From: Methylomonas methanica
GTDB taxonomy: Bacteria > Pseudomonadota > Gammaproteobacteria > Methylococcales > Methylomonadaceae
Assembly: GCF_001644035.1 (NCBI RefSeq)
Contig: NZ_LUUG01000082.1
Span: 1-64,000, forward strand
DNA length: 64,000 nucleotides
Direction: 5' to 3'
Shown: piece by piece, positions 42,973-52,316 of the stretch
Layout of the letters: every line of letters begins with the position of its first letter
Position numbering within the stretch: position 1 is the stretch's first letter
The notes under the pieces: model-generated
Databases searched by the model: none
Seen by the model: only the letters and a program-made list of their open reading frames with translations
What the model was told of the DNA's origin: nothing
Made by a program: the position numbers and the translations under genes

Positions 42973-44055
42973 ATGTCTATATTCCAATTCGCGATATTGA
43001 TTTGCGTTGCATTGATCTCGGCAGGACTAGCCGCTTGGATTACTAAAGGACGCTGCATTGCCGCCGCCAAAAACACCTTGGCTGACAAGGCCCCTGCCTT
43101 ATCGGCAGCCGAAGTAGAAAAATATATTTCCGGTCTGGATCGGTTTGCCGAGCAAGTCACGCCGGTATGGGCAGCGCAAATCGATTCGACCCGGCAACAA
43201 ATCGAACAGGCGATTACTTTGTTGACTCAACGCTTTGCCGGGATCACCAGTAATCTGGATACGGCTTTGAGATCTTCTCATTCCACTCTCGGTGGCAATG
43301 GCGAAGAGGTATTCGTAAACAGCAACACCCATTTGCAAAAAGTGGTTAGCTCCATGGATGCGGCATTGCAAGAGAATTTGGCGGTCTTGCAAAAAATCCG
43401 ATCCTTGGCTGGATTTATAGATGAATTAAAACAGATGGCCAAGGAAGTAGCGCGGATTGCCGAACAAACCAATCTGATTGCCTTGAACGCCGCTATCGAA
43501 GCCGCTCGAGCGGGCGAAGCCGGCCGCGGTTTTGCCGTGGTAGCAGATGAGGTTAGAAAGCTATCCAACTTGTCCGGCGAAACCGGCAAGCAGATCGGTT
43601 CCAAAGTAGAGCAAGTTAGCTCCGCTATTCAAACCGCGTTGGTAGCGGTGGAAAAAAGTGCACAAAACGAGGCGGAGGCCGTATCGACCTGTAACGGCAA
43701 TATTCAAACAGTAATGGATAACCTGCATGACGTGTTTGCCAAATTGCAAGGCTATTCAAGCAACCTAAGCCATTCGGCGCTTGCCATAAAAGGTGAGATA
43801 GGCGAATCCTTGGTGCATTTTCAATTTCAAGATCGGATCGGCCAAATTCTGCAACACGTCAAAGACAGCATTGCCGATTTCCCCAAGCAACTCAATCGCA
43901 GCCATGCCGGTGGCGTATTTGCCTTGCAGCCGATAGATGCGGATCACATTTTAAGCGGCTTAACCGGTACCTATACCATGGAATCCGAACACCAAGCCCA
44001 TGGGCATGGCGGTCAAGCAGTTGAACCTCAAACGCAAGAAATTACATTTTTCTAG
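42973..44055 (+). CDS. Methyl-accepting chemotaxis-type signal transducer with one membrane helix
   Basis: About 360 residues. One N-terminal hydrophobic helix (about 4-24) is followed directly by a coiled coil; there is no periplasmic sensor domain. The MCP signalling hairpin is clear ([35 protein letters not shown], quoted from about residues 165-199 in parts). The C-terminus ([18 protein letters not shown]) is characteristic of short MCP-like proteins. The ATG at 42973 has GGGAG about 10 bases upstream. It opens the chemotaxis cluster, 11 bases before cheY. It may sense through other receptors or a soluble partner. Confidence 0.82.
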   Translation: MSIFQFAILICVALISAGLAAWITKGRCIAAAKNTLADKAPALSAAEVEKYISGLDRFAEQVTPVWAAQIDSTRQQIEQAITLLTQRFAGITSNLDTALRSSHSTLGGNGEEVFVNSNTHLQKVVSSMDAALQENLAVLQKIRSLAGFIDELKQMAKEVARIAEQTNLIALNAAIEAARAGEAGRGFAVVADEVRKLSNLSGETGKQIGSKVEQVSSAIQTALVAVEKSAQNEAEAVSTCNGNIQTVMDNLHDVFAKLQGYSSNLSHSALAIKGEIGESLVHFQFQDRIGQILQHVKDSIADFPKQLNRSHAGGVFALQPIDADHILSGLTGTYTMESEHQAHGHGGQAVEPQTQEITFF

Positions 44056-44066
44056 GATTTAAGCAT

Positions 44067-44435
44067 ATGGCAAAAACAATATTGGTAGTGGACGACGCGG
44101 CTTCGGTCCGTCAGGTAGTAGGTATTGCTCTGAAAGGTGCCGGTTACGACGTGATAGAAGCCTGCGACGGCAAGGATGGGCTAAGCAAGCTCAACGGCCA
44201 GAAGATTCATCTAATCATATCCGACGTCAATATGCCGAACATGGACGGCATTACCTTCGTGAAGGAACTTAAACAGTTGCCGGCCTATAAATTTACCCCG
44301 GTGATTATGCTGACTACCGAATCCCAGGAAGGCAAAAAACAGGAAGGCCAAGCTGCGGGCGCCAAAGCCTGGGTCGTCAAACCGTTTCAGCCTGCGCAAA
44401 TGTTAGCGGCGGTTTCCAAGTTAATTTTGCCTTGA
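44067..44435 (+). CDS. cheY: CheY-type single-domain response regulator
   Basis: A 122-residue receiver domain without an output domain. It has the acidic pair DD at 9-10, phosphoacceptor Asp53 (LIISDVNMPNMDG), Thr in MLTTESQ and Lys in VVKPFQP. The inserted-looking Lys/Gln stretch EGKKQEGQAAGAKAW is typical of CheY proteins of non-enteric chemotaxis clusters. It likely receives phosphate from the CheA encoded two genes downstream. Confidence 0.88.
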   Translation: MAKTILVVDDAASVRQVVGIALKGAGYDVIEACDGKDGLSKLNGQKIHLIISDVNMPNMDGITFVKELKQLPAYKFTPVIMLTTESQEGKKQEGQAAGAKAWVVKPFQPAQMLAAVSKLILP

Positions 44436-44514
44436 TCGGATATGAAGGGCGGTCGTTCGCACGGTTTCCGCCGATTCATATAAACACCTCAGCCTATTTC
44501 TATCGAGATCGTCC

Positions 44515-44802
44515 ATGCCCAGCCTAACTATTAAAGACGAGTTAACCATCTATACCGCGGCAGATCAGAAATCCAATCTGCTGATGTTTCTAACGGCTGG
44601 GGACGATTTGGAAATCAATCTTGCCAACGTCACCGAAATCGATACTGCCGGCCTACAGTTGTTGATTCTAATCAAACGGGAAGCCGCGCATTTGGGCAAA
44701 ACCCTGCGCTTCGTGATGCACAGCAAAGCCGTGTTGGATGTATTGGAACTAGCGAATCTGACGGGTGCTTTTGGCGATCAGGTTGTACTGACCCAAAATT
44801 AA
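44515..44802 (+). CDS. STAS-domain protein (anti-sigma-antagonist-like)
   Basis: A 95-residue single STAS domain. The conserved loop reads EIDTAGLQLLILI; the usual phosphorylated Ser of SpoIIAA (DSSGL) is replaced (DTAGL), as in many STAS proteins of chemotaxis clusters. It sits 12 bases before cheA and after cheY. It may be a scaffold or signalling partner of CheA rather than a true anti-sigma antagonist. Confidence 0.85.
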   Translation: MPSLTIKDELTIYTAADQKSNLLMFLTAGDDLEINLANVTEIDTAGLQLLILIKREAAHLGKTLRFVMHSKAVLDVLELANLTGAFGDQVVLTQN

Positions 44803-44814
44803 GGAGTATGCGAA

Positions 44815-46989
44815 ATGAGTTTTGATGACCAAATGCGGGATGCTCTGAAGACTTTTGTGATTGAAAGTCTGGAGTTGTTGCAAGACATGGAAGACGGCTT
44901 ACTCGGTCTGGAAGACGATCAGGAGCCATCCGAACGAATTAACGCCATCTTCCGCGCCGCACATACTATCAAGGGTTCGGCGGGATTGTTCGGTCTGGAT
45001 CACATCGTTGCCTTCACCCATGTGGTGGAAAGCGTGCTCGATACCTTGCGCGACGGAAAGTTGAGCGTTTCACCGAAACTGGTCGCCATCCTACTACCTT
45101 GCTGCGACCATATGATTGAGCTGATTCAAACTGTGGCCGACGGAAATGTAAGCGCCAACCCATCAATGACGAACGCTGAACGACATTTGCTCGATGGATT
45201 AGAGTCTTTTTTGAAGCCGGAGCCGAAGCAGGCGATGACTACCGCGCAGACTGCTGGCGAGCAGTTCGAAGCCAGCGGTGGCGGCGTAATCGACAGCGGC
45301 AATTGGCATTTGTTTATTCAATTCGGCGAAAACTGTCTACGGGACGGCATGGATCCCTTGTCTTTCATCCGTTATTTGGCGACGCTGGGTGAAATTATGT
45401 CGCTGACTACTTTCAGTCACGCGATGCCGGATGCCGAAAGCATGGATCCCGAAAGCAGCTACCTGGGGTTTGAAATTGTCCTAAAAAGCGATGCCGACAA
45501 AGCCACTATCGAAGGCGTGTTCGATTTTGTGCGCGATGGCAGTTACATCCATATTTTGCCGCTGGAAGACAAAATCCCCTACTACGTGGAACTGATCAAT
45601 TCGCTGGGTGAAGACAATTCCCAACTCGGCGAACTGTTGCTGAAAAGCGGTGTGATTACCCAGCGCGAACTGCAAGAGGGACTCAATGCGCAACAAGCGC
45701 AAGTGCCGCAACCGAATACGCGTCTCGGTGAAATTCTGGTCGATCAACAAGTGGTGCAACAGCCGCTGGTGAATGCGGCGTTGGAAAAACAACAACAGAT
45801 TAAAGACAACAAAGCCCGAGAAAACCAAACCATACGCGTCGATGCCGAGCGTCTGGACAAACTAATTGATGTGATAGGCGAGCTGGTTATTTCCGGTGCG
45901 GGTGTCAATCTGCGCGCCTTACAGACCAGCGATTCCGCGCTACTGGAAGCGACCAGCGAAATGATGCGCTTGGTCGAAGAAGTACGCGACGGTGCATTGC
46001 AACTACGCATGGTGGCCATAGGCGCCACATTCAGCCGCTTCCAGAGAGTGGTACGCGATGTCGGAAAAGAGCTGGGCAAAGATATCAGCTTGGTAATTAC
46101 CGGCGGCGATACCGAAGTTGACAAATCGGTTGTCGAAAAAATCGGCGATCCGCTCATGCACTTGGTCCGCAACGCGATGGATCATGGTATCGAGTCTGCC
46201 GAAGTTCGCGCCGCCCGCGGTAAATCCAGCCGCGGCGAGCTGAGATTGAACGCCTACCACGAGTCGGGCAGTATCGCGATAGAAGTCAGCGATGACGGTG
46301 GTGGCCTTGATCGAGATCGTATTTTGGCAAAAGCCATCGAAAAAGGTCTGGTTCAACCCGATGCGAAGCTAAGCGATCAAGAAATTTATAGCTTGATTTT
46401 CGAACCCGGCTTTTCCACCGCCAGCCAGATTTCCAATTTGTCCGGGCGCGGTGTGGGTATGGATGTTGTCAAGCGGAATGTTACCGACTTACGCGGTGAT
46501 ATCGAAGTTGAAAGCAGGCCGGGCCAAGGTTCCACCATCCGTATTCGCTTACCACTGACATTAGCCATCATCGATGGCTTCCTGGTGGGGGTGGGTAAGT
46601 CATCGTATGTGATTCCTCTTGACCGAGTTGTCGAGTGTCTGGAGTTATCCGGCGATTTAAATGATAGAGATTACATGGATTTGCGCGGCGAGGTATTACC
46701 GTTTATCCGCCTGCGCAATCTGTTCAATATTCGCGGTGATCAGCCGCGCAGACCGAACGTGGTAGTGGTGCATGCTGCCGGTGTCAAAACCGGTTTAGTT
46801 GTGGATCGCTTAATCGGCGAGTTCCAGACCGTGATCAAACCGCTCGGCAAGTTATTCGGTCACCTGGAGGGGCTGGGTGGATCGACTATTCTGGGCAGTG
46901 GCGAAGTCGCTTTAATTTTGGATGTACCAGTACTGGTGAGTGCCTTTGAACATAAGCTTCAGGGCAATATGCACTTGGCTCAGGCTTGA
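44815..46989 (+). CDS. cheA: Chemotaxis histidine kinase CheA with MshEN-like insert
   Basis: A 724-residue kinase. P1 (1-105) has phosphoacceptor His50 in AAHTIKGSAGLFG. Residues 160-262 form a P2-like domain. Residues 270-293 and 303-326 then carry two copies of a 24-residue pattern, (R/Q)LGE-x-L-x(9)-L-x(3)-L-x(2)-Q type, resembling the tandem c-di-GMP-binding motifs of MshEN domains. P3 (about 338-400) is the dimerisation helix pair. P4 holds the N box HLVRNAMDHGIE and the G boxes DDGGGLD and SGRGVGMD. P5 (about 590-720) is the CheW-like coupling domain. A strong AGGAG precedes the start. Confidence 0.92.
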   Translation: MSFDDQMRDALKTFVIESLELLQDMEDGLLGLEDDQEPSERINAIFRAAHTIKGSAGLFGLDHIVAFTHVVESVLDTLRDGKLSVSPKLVAILLPCCDHMIELIQTVADGNVSANPSMTNAERHLLDGLESFLKPEPKQAMTTAQTAGEQFEASGGGVIDSGNWHLFIQFGENCLRDGMDPLSFIRYLATLGEIMSLTTFSHAMPDAESMDPESSYLGFEIVLKSDADKATIEGVFDFVRDGSYIHILPLEDKIPYYVELINSLGEDNSQLGELLLKSGVITQRELQEGLNAQQAQVPQPNTRLGEILVDQQVVQQPLVNAALEKQQQIKDNKARENQTIRVDAERLDKLIDVIGELVISGAGVNLRALQTSDSALLEATSEMMRLVEEVRDGALQLRMVAIGATFSRFQRVVRDVGKELGKDISLVITGGDTEVDKSVVEKIGDPLMHLVRNAMDHGIESAEVRAARGKSSRGELRLNAYHESGSIAIEVSDDGGGLDRDRILAKAIEKGLVQPDAKLSDQEIYSLIFEPGFSTASQISNLSGRGVGMDVVKRNVTDLRGDIEVESRPGQGSTIRIRLPLTLAIIDGFLVGVGKSSYVIPLDRVVECLELSGDLNDRDYMDLRGEVLPFIRLRNLFNIRGDQPRRPNVVVVHAAGVKTGLVVDRLIGEFQTVIKPLGKLFGHLEGLGGSTILGSGEVALILDVPVLVSAFEHKLQGNMHLAQA

Positions 46990-47032
46990 GCCAAATTGGT
47001 AAAACGCCAATTGCAAACTAAGGACAATAGCC

Positions 47033-50000
47033 ATGAGAAATAATCAACCTGTTACCGACGTCGAACTGACTTTTTCCGAAGAAGACATTCTTACTTCCAC
47101 CACAGATTTGCGTGGATATATCACCAGTGTTAGCCCGGCCTTCGTAAAGCTAAGCGGTTTTAGCGAACAGGAGTTAATTGGCCAACCACATAATCTGGTT
47201 CGCCACCCGGATATGCCCGAAGAAGCTTATGAATGGATGTGGAGGACCATCGAGTCCGGTTGTACCTGGCGCGGTTTGGTAAAAAACCGCTCCAAAAATG
47301 GCGATTTTTATTGGGTGGAAGCCAACGTCTCGCCAATTTATAGCGAAGGACAAGCTATCGGCTATCGTTCTATCCGATTCAAACCCAACGGGAACGAGGT
47401 TAAAAAGGCAGCCGCTTTATACGCCGATATCAAAGCAGGTCGTATTAAAGCGCCTTTCAAAGAAGGAAAATTTTCTAGCCTACTAAACAAGATAAAACTT
47501 TGGCAAAAATTTGTTGCCCTGGTCGTTCTGGCTATCGCTATGTTCGCGGTGCCAACCTACTTTTTGGTAGTAGACAGAATTGTAGATAAAGACTTTGCAT
47601 TAAAGGAAAAACAGGGCGTCGATTACACCGCCGAGACTATTAAATTAATGCAGCTGGTGGTGGAGCACCGTGGCTTGAATGCGATGGTTATCGCCGGCAA
47701 CTCACAGGAAGCTAGTCGCCGGGAGGCTAAACGCAACGAAGTCAATCAGCAGATTGTCAATATCTCCGCATTGGACGGCCGTTTGTCTGCATTAAAGTTG
47801 ACTTTGCCCTGGCAAGCCTTACGGGAAAAGTGGCAGGAGTTGGCGGCTTCGGCTAACACATTCGATGCTCAGACTAACCTTGCCAAGCATGGCGAATTTA
47901 TCAAGCAATTGCATGCATTCAACCGTAAGGTGACAGACGCTTCAGGATTAGCGTTGGACCCTGAAATCGATACGTATTATGCACAAGTGTTGGCGATTAG
48001 CTTATTTCCCGACCTGTCGGAACAATTGGGTATGCTAAGAGGGGTAGGCTCGCCGATTTTGCTCAGAAAAACGGTTACGCCGGCTGAAGCAGCTTATCTG
48101 CGGGAGGTTATTGCAAATACCGAAGAAATCCTGACTATTATCGACGAGAGCGCTGCCAAAATCGGCAATATGGATGCCGGATTCCGCTCGGCATTACTGA
48201 AAGCTAGCGCCGATGCCAAACAAGCTCTGACATTGGTCGAAACCGAAATTTTGCAAGCCGCGAAGCTCGAGTTTTCGGTAAATGAATATTTCAGTACATT
48301 TACTCGAGCCATCCAACAAAACTTCGCGCTGTCATCCGGATTCAGCAAGCTGTTGTACACAGGTTTGGATGCACGTGTGACGCGATTAGATGAGATTCTA
48401 AACACCACATTGCTGGTGCTGTCGATTTTGCTATTCGGTTTCCTGGCAATGAGTTGGTACATCGTCATGGGCGTACTCCGTCCCGTGAATGCGATGACTC
48501 ATGCGATGACCCTGTTCGGCCGGGGCCAAATGCCGCAAAACGATAGTCATAACTATGGCTTGGAATTCAATCAACTGAATGAAGGGGTCAAAGCGGCCGT
48601 GTTCTCCGTGCAATCTTTGATTGCCGATGCCGTTATGCTGTCGCACGCTGCTGTAGAAGGCCAACTGTCTACCCGTGCGGATGCTACTAAACACCAAGGT
48701 GATTATCGGAAAATCGTCGTAGGTGTCAACGATACGCTGGAGGCCGTCATCGGTCCTTTGAACGTGGCCGCCGAGTATGTGGACAACATCGCTAAAGGTG
48801 CCATCCCCGCGAAAATCACCGACCACTACAACGGCGATTTCAATGTCATAAAAAACAACCTAAACACCTGTATTGATGCGGTTAACGCCCTGGCGGCCGA
48901 CGCCAACAGCTTATCAACCGCGGCCGTTGAAGGCCGCCTGGCCACCCGCGCCGACGCCAGCAAACACCAAGGTGATTTCCGTAAAATTGTCGAAGGCGTC
49001 AACAGCACCCTGGATGCGGTCATCGGACCTTTGAATGTCGCGGCCGAGTACGTGGATAACATCTCCAAAGGTGCGATCCCGGCGAAAATCACCGACAACT
49101 ACAACGGCGATTTCAACACTATCAAAAACAACCTGAACAACTGCATCGACGCGATTTCCAACATGGTCGCCGAAGCCATGAATCTGGAAAAAGCCGCGAT
49201 TGAAGGCCGTTTAGCCACCCGCGCCGACGCCAGCCAATACCAAGGCGATTACCGGAAAATCGTCCAAGGCGTCAACAACACCCTGGATGCGGTGATCGGG
49301 CCGCTTAATGTGGCGGCCGCTTACGTGGACAACATCGCTAAAGGTGCCATCCCCGCGAAAATCACCGATAACTACAACGGCGATTTCAACACCATCAAAA
49401 ACAACCTGAACAATTGCATCGACGCGATCGGCAACATGGTGGAGGAAGCGGCTGCGTTGGAAAAAGCCGCGATTGAAGGTCGCCTGGCGACCCGGGCCGA
49501 TGCCAGCCAATACCAAGGCGACTACCGGAAAATCGTCCAAGGCGTCAACAATACCCTGGATGCGGTGATTGGCCCGCTCAACGTCGCCGCCGAGTACGTG
49601 AATAACATTTCTAAAGGTGCGATCCCCGCGAAAATCACCGACACCTACAACGGCGATTTCAACGTCATCAAAAACAATCTGAATACCTGTATCGATGCCG
49701 TTAATGCCCTCGTCGCTGACGCCAACATGCTGGCGACCGCTGCGGTCGAAGGCCGTCTGGCCACCCGTGCCGATGCGACCCAGCACCAAGGTGATTTCCG
49801 TAAAATCGTCGAAGGCGTCAACAGCACCCTGGACGCGGTGATCGGGCCCTTGAACGTCGCCGCCGAGTACGTGGACAACATCTCGCGCGGGGCGATCCCG
49901 GCGAAAATCACCGACAACTACAACGGTGACTTCAACACCATCAAAAACAACCTGAACAACTGTATCGACGCGATTTCCAACATGGTCGCCGAAGCGATGA

Positions 50001-51649
50001 ACCTGGAGAAAGCCGCGATTGAAGGCCGTCTGGCTACCCGGGCCGACGCCAGCCAATACCAAGGCGACTACCGGAAAATCGTCCAAGGCGTCAACAACAC
50101 CCTGGATGCCGTCATCGGCCCGCTCAACGTCGCCGCCGAGTACGTGGACAACATTGCCAAAGGCAACATCCCGGCAAAAATCACCGACAATTACAACGGC
50201 GATTTCAACGTCATCAAAAACAACCTCAACACCTGCATCGACGCGGTTAACAGTTTGGTGGCCGACGCCAATATGCTCTCGACCGCAGCAGTAGAAGGCC
50301 ACCTGGCGACTAGAGCCGATGCCACTAAACACCAAGGCGATTTTCGCAAGATTGTCGAGGGCGTGAACCTGACCCTGAATGCCGTGATCGGCCCGCTGAA
50401 TGTGGCTGCCAACTACGTCGATAACATTTCCAAAGGACACATTCCGGCCAAAATCACCGATAGTTACAACGGCGACTTCAACACGATTAAAAACAACCTC
50501 AACACCTGTATTGATGCGGTCAATGCTCTGGTGGCTGACGCCAATATGCTGGCGACGGCCGCCGTCGAAGGCCGCCTGCAAACCCGTGCCGATGCCAGCA
50601 AACACCAAGGTGACTTCCGCAAAATTGTGCAAGGTGTCAACGAAACCCTGGATGGCGTGATCTTACCGCTCAACGAAGCCGTCGAAGTGCTGGCGTTGGT
50701 TGAACAAGGCGATCTGACCCGCACCGTAACAGGTAACTACCAAGGCCAGTTGGGTGAATTCAAAGACACCGTGAATAACACTGTCGCCAAACTCTCCCAA
50801 ACCATTTCCGAGGTTATTTCGGCGGCAGATCAGCTGGGTAATGCGTCCGAGCAGATCAGTTCCACCTCCCAATCCCTATCGCAAGCCGCCAGCGAGCAGG
50901 CGGGCAGCGTCGAGATCACCAGCGCCAGCATCGAGCAAATGGCGGCCAGCATCAACCAGAACGCCGACAATGCCAAAGTCACCGACGGCATGGCCAGTAA
51001 AGCGGCTACCGAAGCCAGCCAAGGCGGAGAAGCCGTTAAGCAGACCGTTGACGCCATGCGCGAGATTGCCAAAAAAATCGGCATCATCGACGACATTGCC
51101 TATCAAACCAACATGCTGGCACTGAATGCCGCCATCGAAGCAGCCCGGGCCGGCGATCATGGCAAAGGCTTTGCGGTCGTGGCCGCAGAAGTGCGCAAAC
51201 TGGCCGAGCGCAGCCAGGTGGCGGCGCAGGAAATCGGCGAGTTGGCGGAAAACAGCGTGGAAACAGCCGAATCGGCCGGCAAACTGTTGGACGAAATTGT
51301 GCCCAGCATTGCCAGAACCTCCGATTTGGTCCAGGAGATTGCCGCCGCGTCGCAAGAGCAATCGGCCGGTGTCAGCCAAGTCAACAATGCGATGAACCAG
51401 ATGAACCAGATTACTCAGCAGAATGCGTCCGCCAGCGAACAACTGGCGGCAACCGCCGAAGAAATGACCAGTCAAGCTGAACAACTGCAATCGCTGATGA
51501 GCTTTTTTAGACTCGACAATGGTGTTAGAAAAGCTACGACGCCAACGGAAGTCAAAGCGGCAAAGAAGGCTATCAAAGTAAAGTCCGTCGCTCAGTCAAG
51601 TGCGAATATCGATCATGATTTCGATTTAAACCAGTTCGAACGTTTCTAG
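47033..51649 (+). CDS. Giant methyl-accepting chemotaxis protein with PAS and poly-HAMP array
   Basis: A 1538-residue receptor. An Aer-like PAS domain (about 20-115) at the N-terminus lies in the cytoplasm. TM1 is near 158-180, a periplasmic helical domain covers 185-455, and TM2 is near 459-482. A first HAMP follows. Residues about 540-1255 contain paired HAMP-like modules in seven exact 91-residue repeats plus half-units at both ends. The MCP signalling domain (about 1260-1490) has the conserved hairpin around [20 protein letters not shown]. The C-terminus ends in QFERF, which fits the CheR-tethering pentapeptide pattern. The PAS and poly-HAMP parts suggest redox or oxygen sensing, by analogy with Aer/Aer2 proteins. 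Confidence 0.9.
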   Translation: MRNNQPVTDVELTFSEEDILTSTTDLRGYITSVSPAFVKLSGFSEQELIGQPHNLVRHPDMPEEAYEWMWRTIESGCTWRGLVKNRSKNGDFYWVEANVSPIYSEGQAIGYRSIRFKPNGNEVKKAAALYADIKAGRIKAPFKEGKFSSLLNKIKLWQKFVALVVLAIAMFAVPTYFLVVDRIVDKDFALKEKQGVDYTAETIKLMQLVVEHRGLNAMVIAGNSQEASRREAKRNEVNQQIVNISALDGRLSALKLTLPWQALREKWQELAASANTFDAQTNLAKHGEFIKQLHAFNRKVTDASGLALDPEIDTYYAQVLAISLFPDLSEQLGMLRGVGSPILLRKTVTPAEAAYLREVIANTEEILTIIDESAAKIGNMDAGFRSALLKASADAKQALTLVETEILQAAKLEFSVNEYFSTFTRAIQQNFALSSGFSKLLYTGLDARVTRLDEILNTTLLVLSILLFGFLAMSWYIVMGVLRPVNAMTHAMTLFGRGQMPQNDSHNYGLEFNQLNEGVKAAVFSVQSLIADAVMLSHAAVEGQLSTRADATKHQGDYRKIVVGVNDTLEAVIGPLNVAAEYVDNIAKGAIPAKITDHYNGDFNVIKNNLNTCIDAVNALAADANSLSTAAVEGRLATRADASKHQGDFRKIVEGVNSTLDAVIGPLNVAAEYVDNISKGAIPAKITDNYNGDFNTIKNNLNNCIDAISNMVAEAMNLEKAAIEGRLATRADASQYQGDYRKIVQGVNNTLDAVIGPLNVAAAYVDNIAKGAIPAKITDNYNGDFNTIKNNLNNCIDAIGNMVEEAAALEKAAIEGRLATRADASQYQGDYRKIVQGVNNTLDAVIGPLNVAAEYVNNISKGAIPAKITDTYNGDFNVIKNNLNTCIDAVNALVADANMLATAAVEGRLATRADATQHQGDFRKIVEGVNSTLDAVIGPLNVAAEYVDNISRGAIPAKITDNYNGDFNTIKNNLNNCIDAISNMVAEAMNLEKAAIEGRLATRADASQYQGDYRKIVQGVNNTLDAVIGPLNVAAEYVDNIAKGNIPAKITDNYNGDFNVIKNNLNTCIDAVNSLVADANMLSTAAVEGHLATRADATKHQGDFRKIVEGVNLTLNAVIGPLNVAANYVDNISKGHIPAKITDSYNGDFNTIKNNLNTCIDAVNALVADANMLATAAVEGRLQTRADASKHQGDFRKIVQGVNETLDGVILPLNEAVEVLALVEQGDLTRTVTGNYQGQLGEFKDTVNNTVAKLSQTISEVISAADQLGNASEQISSTSQSLSQAASEQAGSVEITSASIEQMAASINQNADNAKVTDGMASKAATEASQGGEAVKQTVDAMREIAKKIGIIDDIAYQTNMLALNAAIEAARAGDHGKGFAVVAAEVRKLAERSQVAAQEIGELAENSVETAESAGKLLDEIVPSIARTSDLVQEIAAASQEQSAGVSQVNNAMNQMNQITQQNASASEQLAATAEEMTSQAEQLQSLMSFFRLDNGVRKATTPTEVKAAKKAIKVKSVAQSSANIDHDFDLNQFERF
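48743..50653 (+). repeat. Seven tandem 273-bp repeats inside the giant MCP gene
   Basis: The AVIGPL-type codons recur at 48743, 49016, 49289, 49562, 49835, 50108 and 50381, and the next, divergent one (GVILPL) is at 50654. Every interval is exactly 273 bases. Each unit encodes two HAMP-like modules: one with IPAKITDxYNGDFN, the other with TRADAxxxQGDxRKI. Two subtypes of the second half alternate along the array. The near identity at DNA level points to recent unequal exchange or gene conversion. Confidence 0.95.
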
Positions 51650-51658
51650 GAGCGGGCC

Positions 51659-52213
51659 ATGACAGAACTTGCAACAATTCAGGAAAAGTTACCGGCCACG
51701 CAGAGCAAACAGACTGCGTTGGCGGGTCAATACCTAACCTTTACCCTTGGTGGAGAGCTTTATGCACTGGGCATTTTGAGTAGTAAGGAAATCATCGATT
51801 ACGGGAATCTTACTGAAGTACCGATGATGCCGGTGTTTGTGCGCGGTGTGATTAATCTGCGAGGTAGCGTGGTGCCGGTGGTGGATTTGCTGGCGCGTTT
51901 CGGTAAGGGATCGACGCCCATTGCCAAGCGCACAGGTATTGTCATCGTCGAAACTGCCAGTGAGGATGAGGATGGCGGTTCTCAGGACCTCGGTATCATC
52001 GTCGACGCAGTCAACGAAGTGGTCGAAATTTCTCAGCAGGATATCGAGCCCCCGCCAAGTTTTGGGGCGGGGATTCGACCTGATTTTATTAACGGTATGG
52101 CTAAGCGGAACGGTCGCTTTGTTATTTTATTAAACGTCAGCAAAGTATTGTCGGTGGAAGAAATGTCCGCTTTAAGCAAGGTAGGGCATGAACGTCAAGC
52201 GCAGTTTGAGTAG
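51659..52213 (+). CDS. cheW: Chemotaxis coupling protein CheW
   Basis: A 184-residue CheW domain linking receptors to CheA. It has the family's YLTFTLGGELYALGIL start, the VRGVINLRGSVVPVVDL core and the final RFVILLNVSKVLS strand. AGGAG lies 8 bases upstream of the ATG. It lies 9 bases after the giant MCP gene, so it belongs to the same transcript. An N-terminal extension of about 25 residues is poorly conserved. Confidence 0.92.
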   Translation: MTELATIQEKLPATQSKQTALAGQYLTFTLGGELYALGILSSKEIIDYGNLTEVPMMPVFVRGVINLRGSVVPVVDLLARFGKGSTPIAKRTGIVIVETASEDEDGGSQDLGIIVDAVNEVVEISQQDIEPPPSFGAGIRPDFINGMAKRNGRFVILLNVSKVLSVEEMSALSKVGHERQAQFE

Positions 52214-52316
52214 GCGGACAGCGGGAGTCGAATTTTTCTATATGTCGTTGGCCTTGCACGGTCCAACTGACGGAGTAGTCTGTTTTTAATTGGTCATTCG
52301 CAACTCGCACTGTTTC

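Noticed and set aside
49211-50632. A 473-codon open frame on the minus strand through the repeat region
   Set aside because: It is antisense to the well-supported giant MCP gene. It is long only because the 273-bp repeat has no stop in that frame, and it is made of the same repeat with no signal or domain.
48743-50653. CRISPR-like array
   Set aside because: The regular 273-bp period is a coding repeat in one frame of a receptor, with no short repeats and variable spacers.
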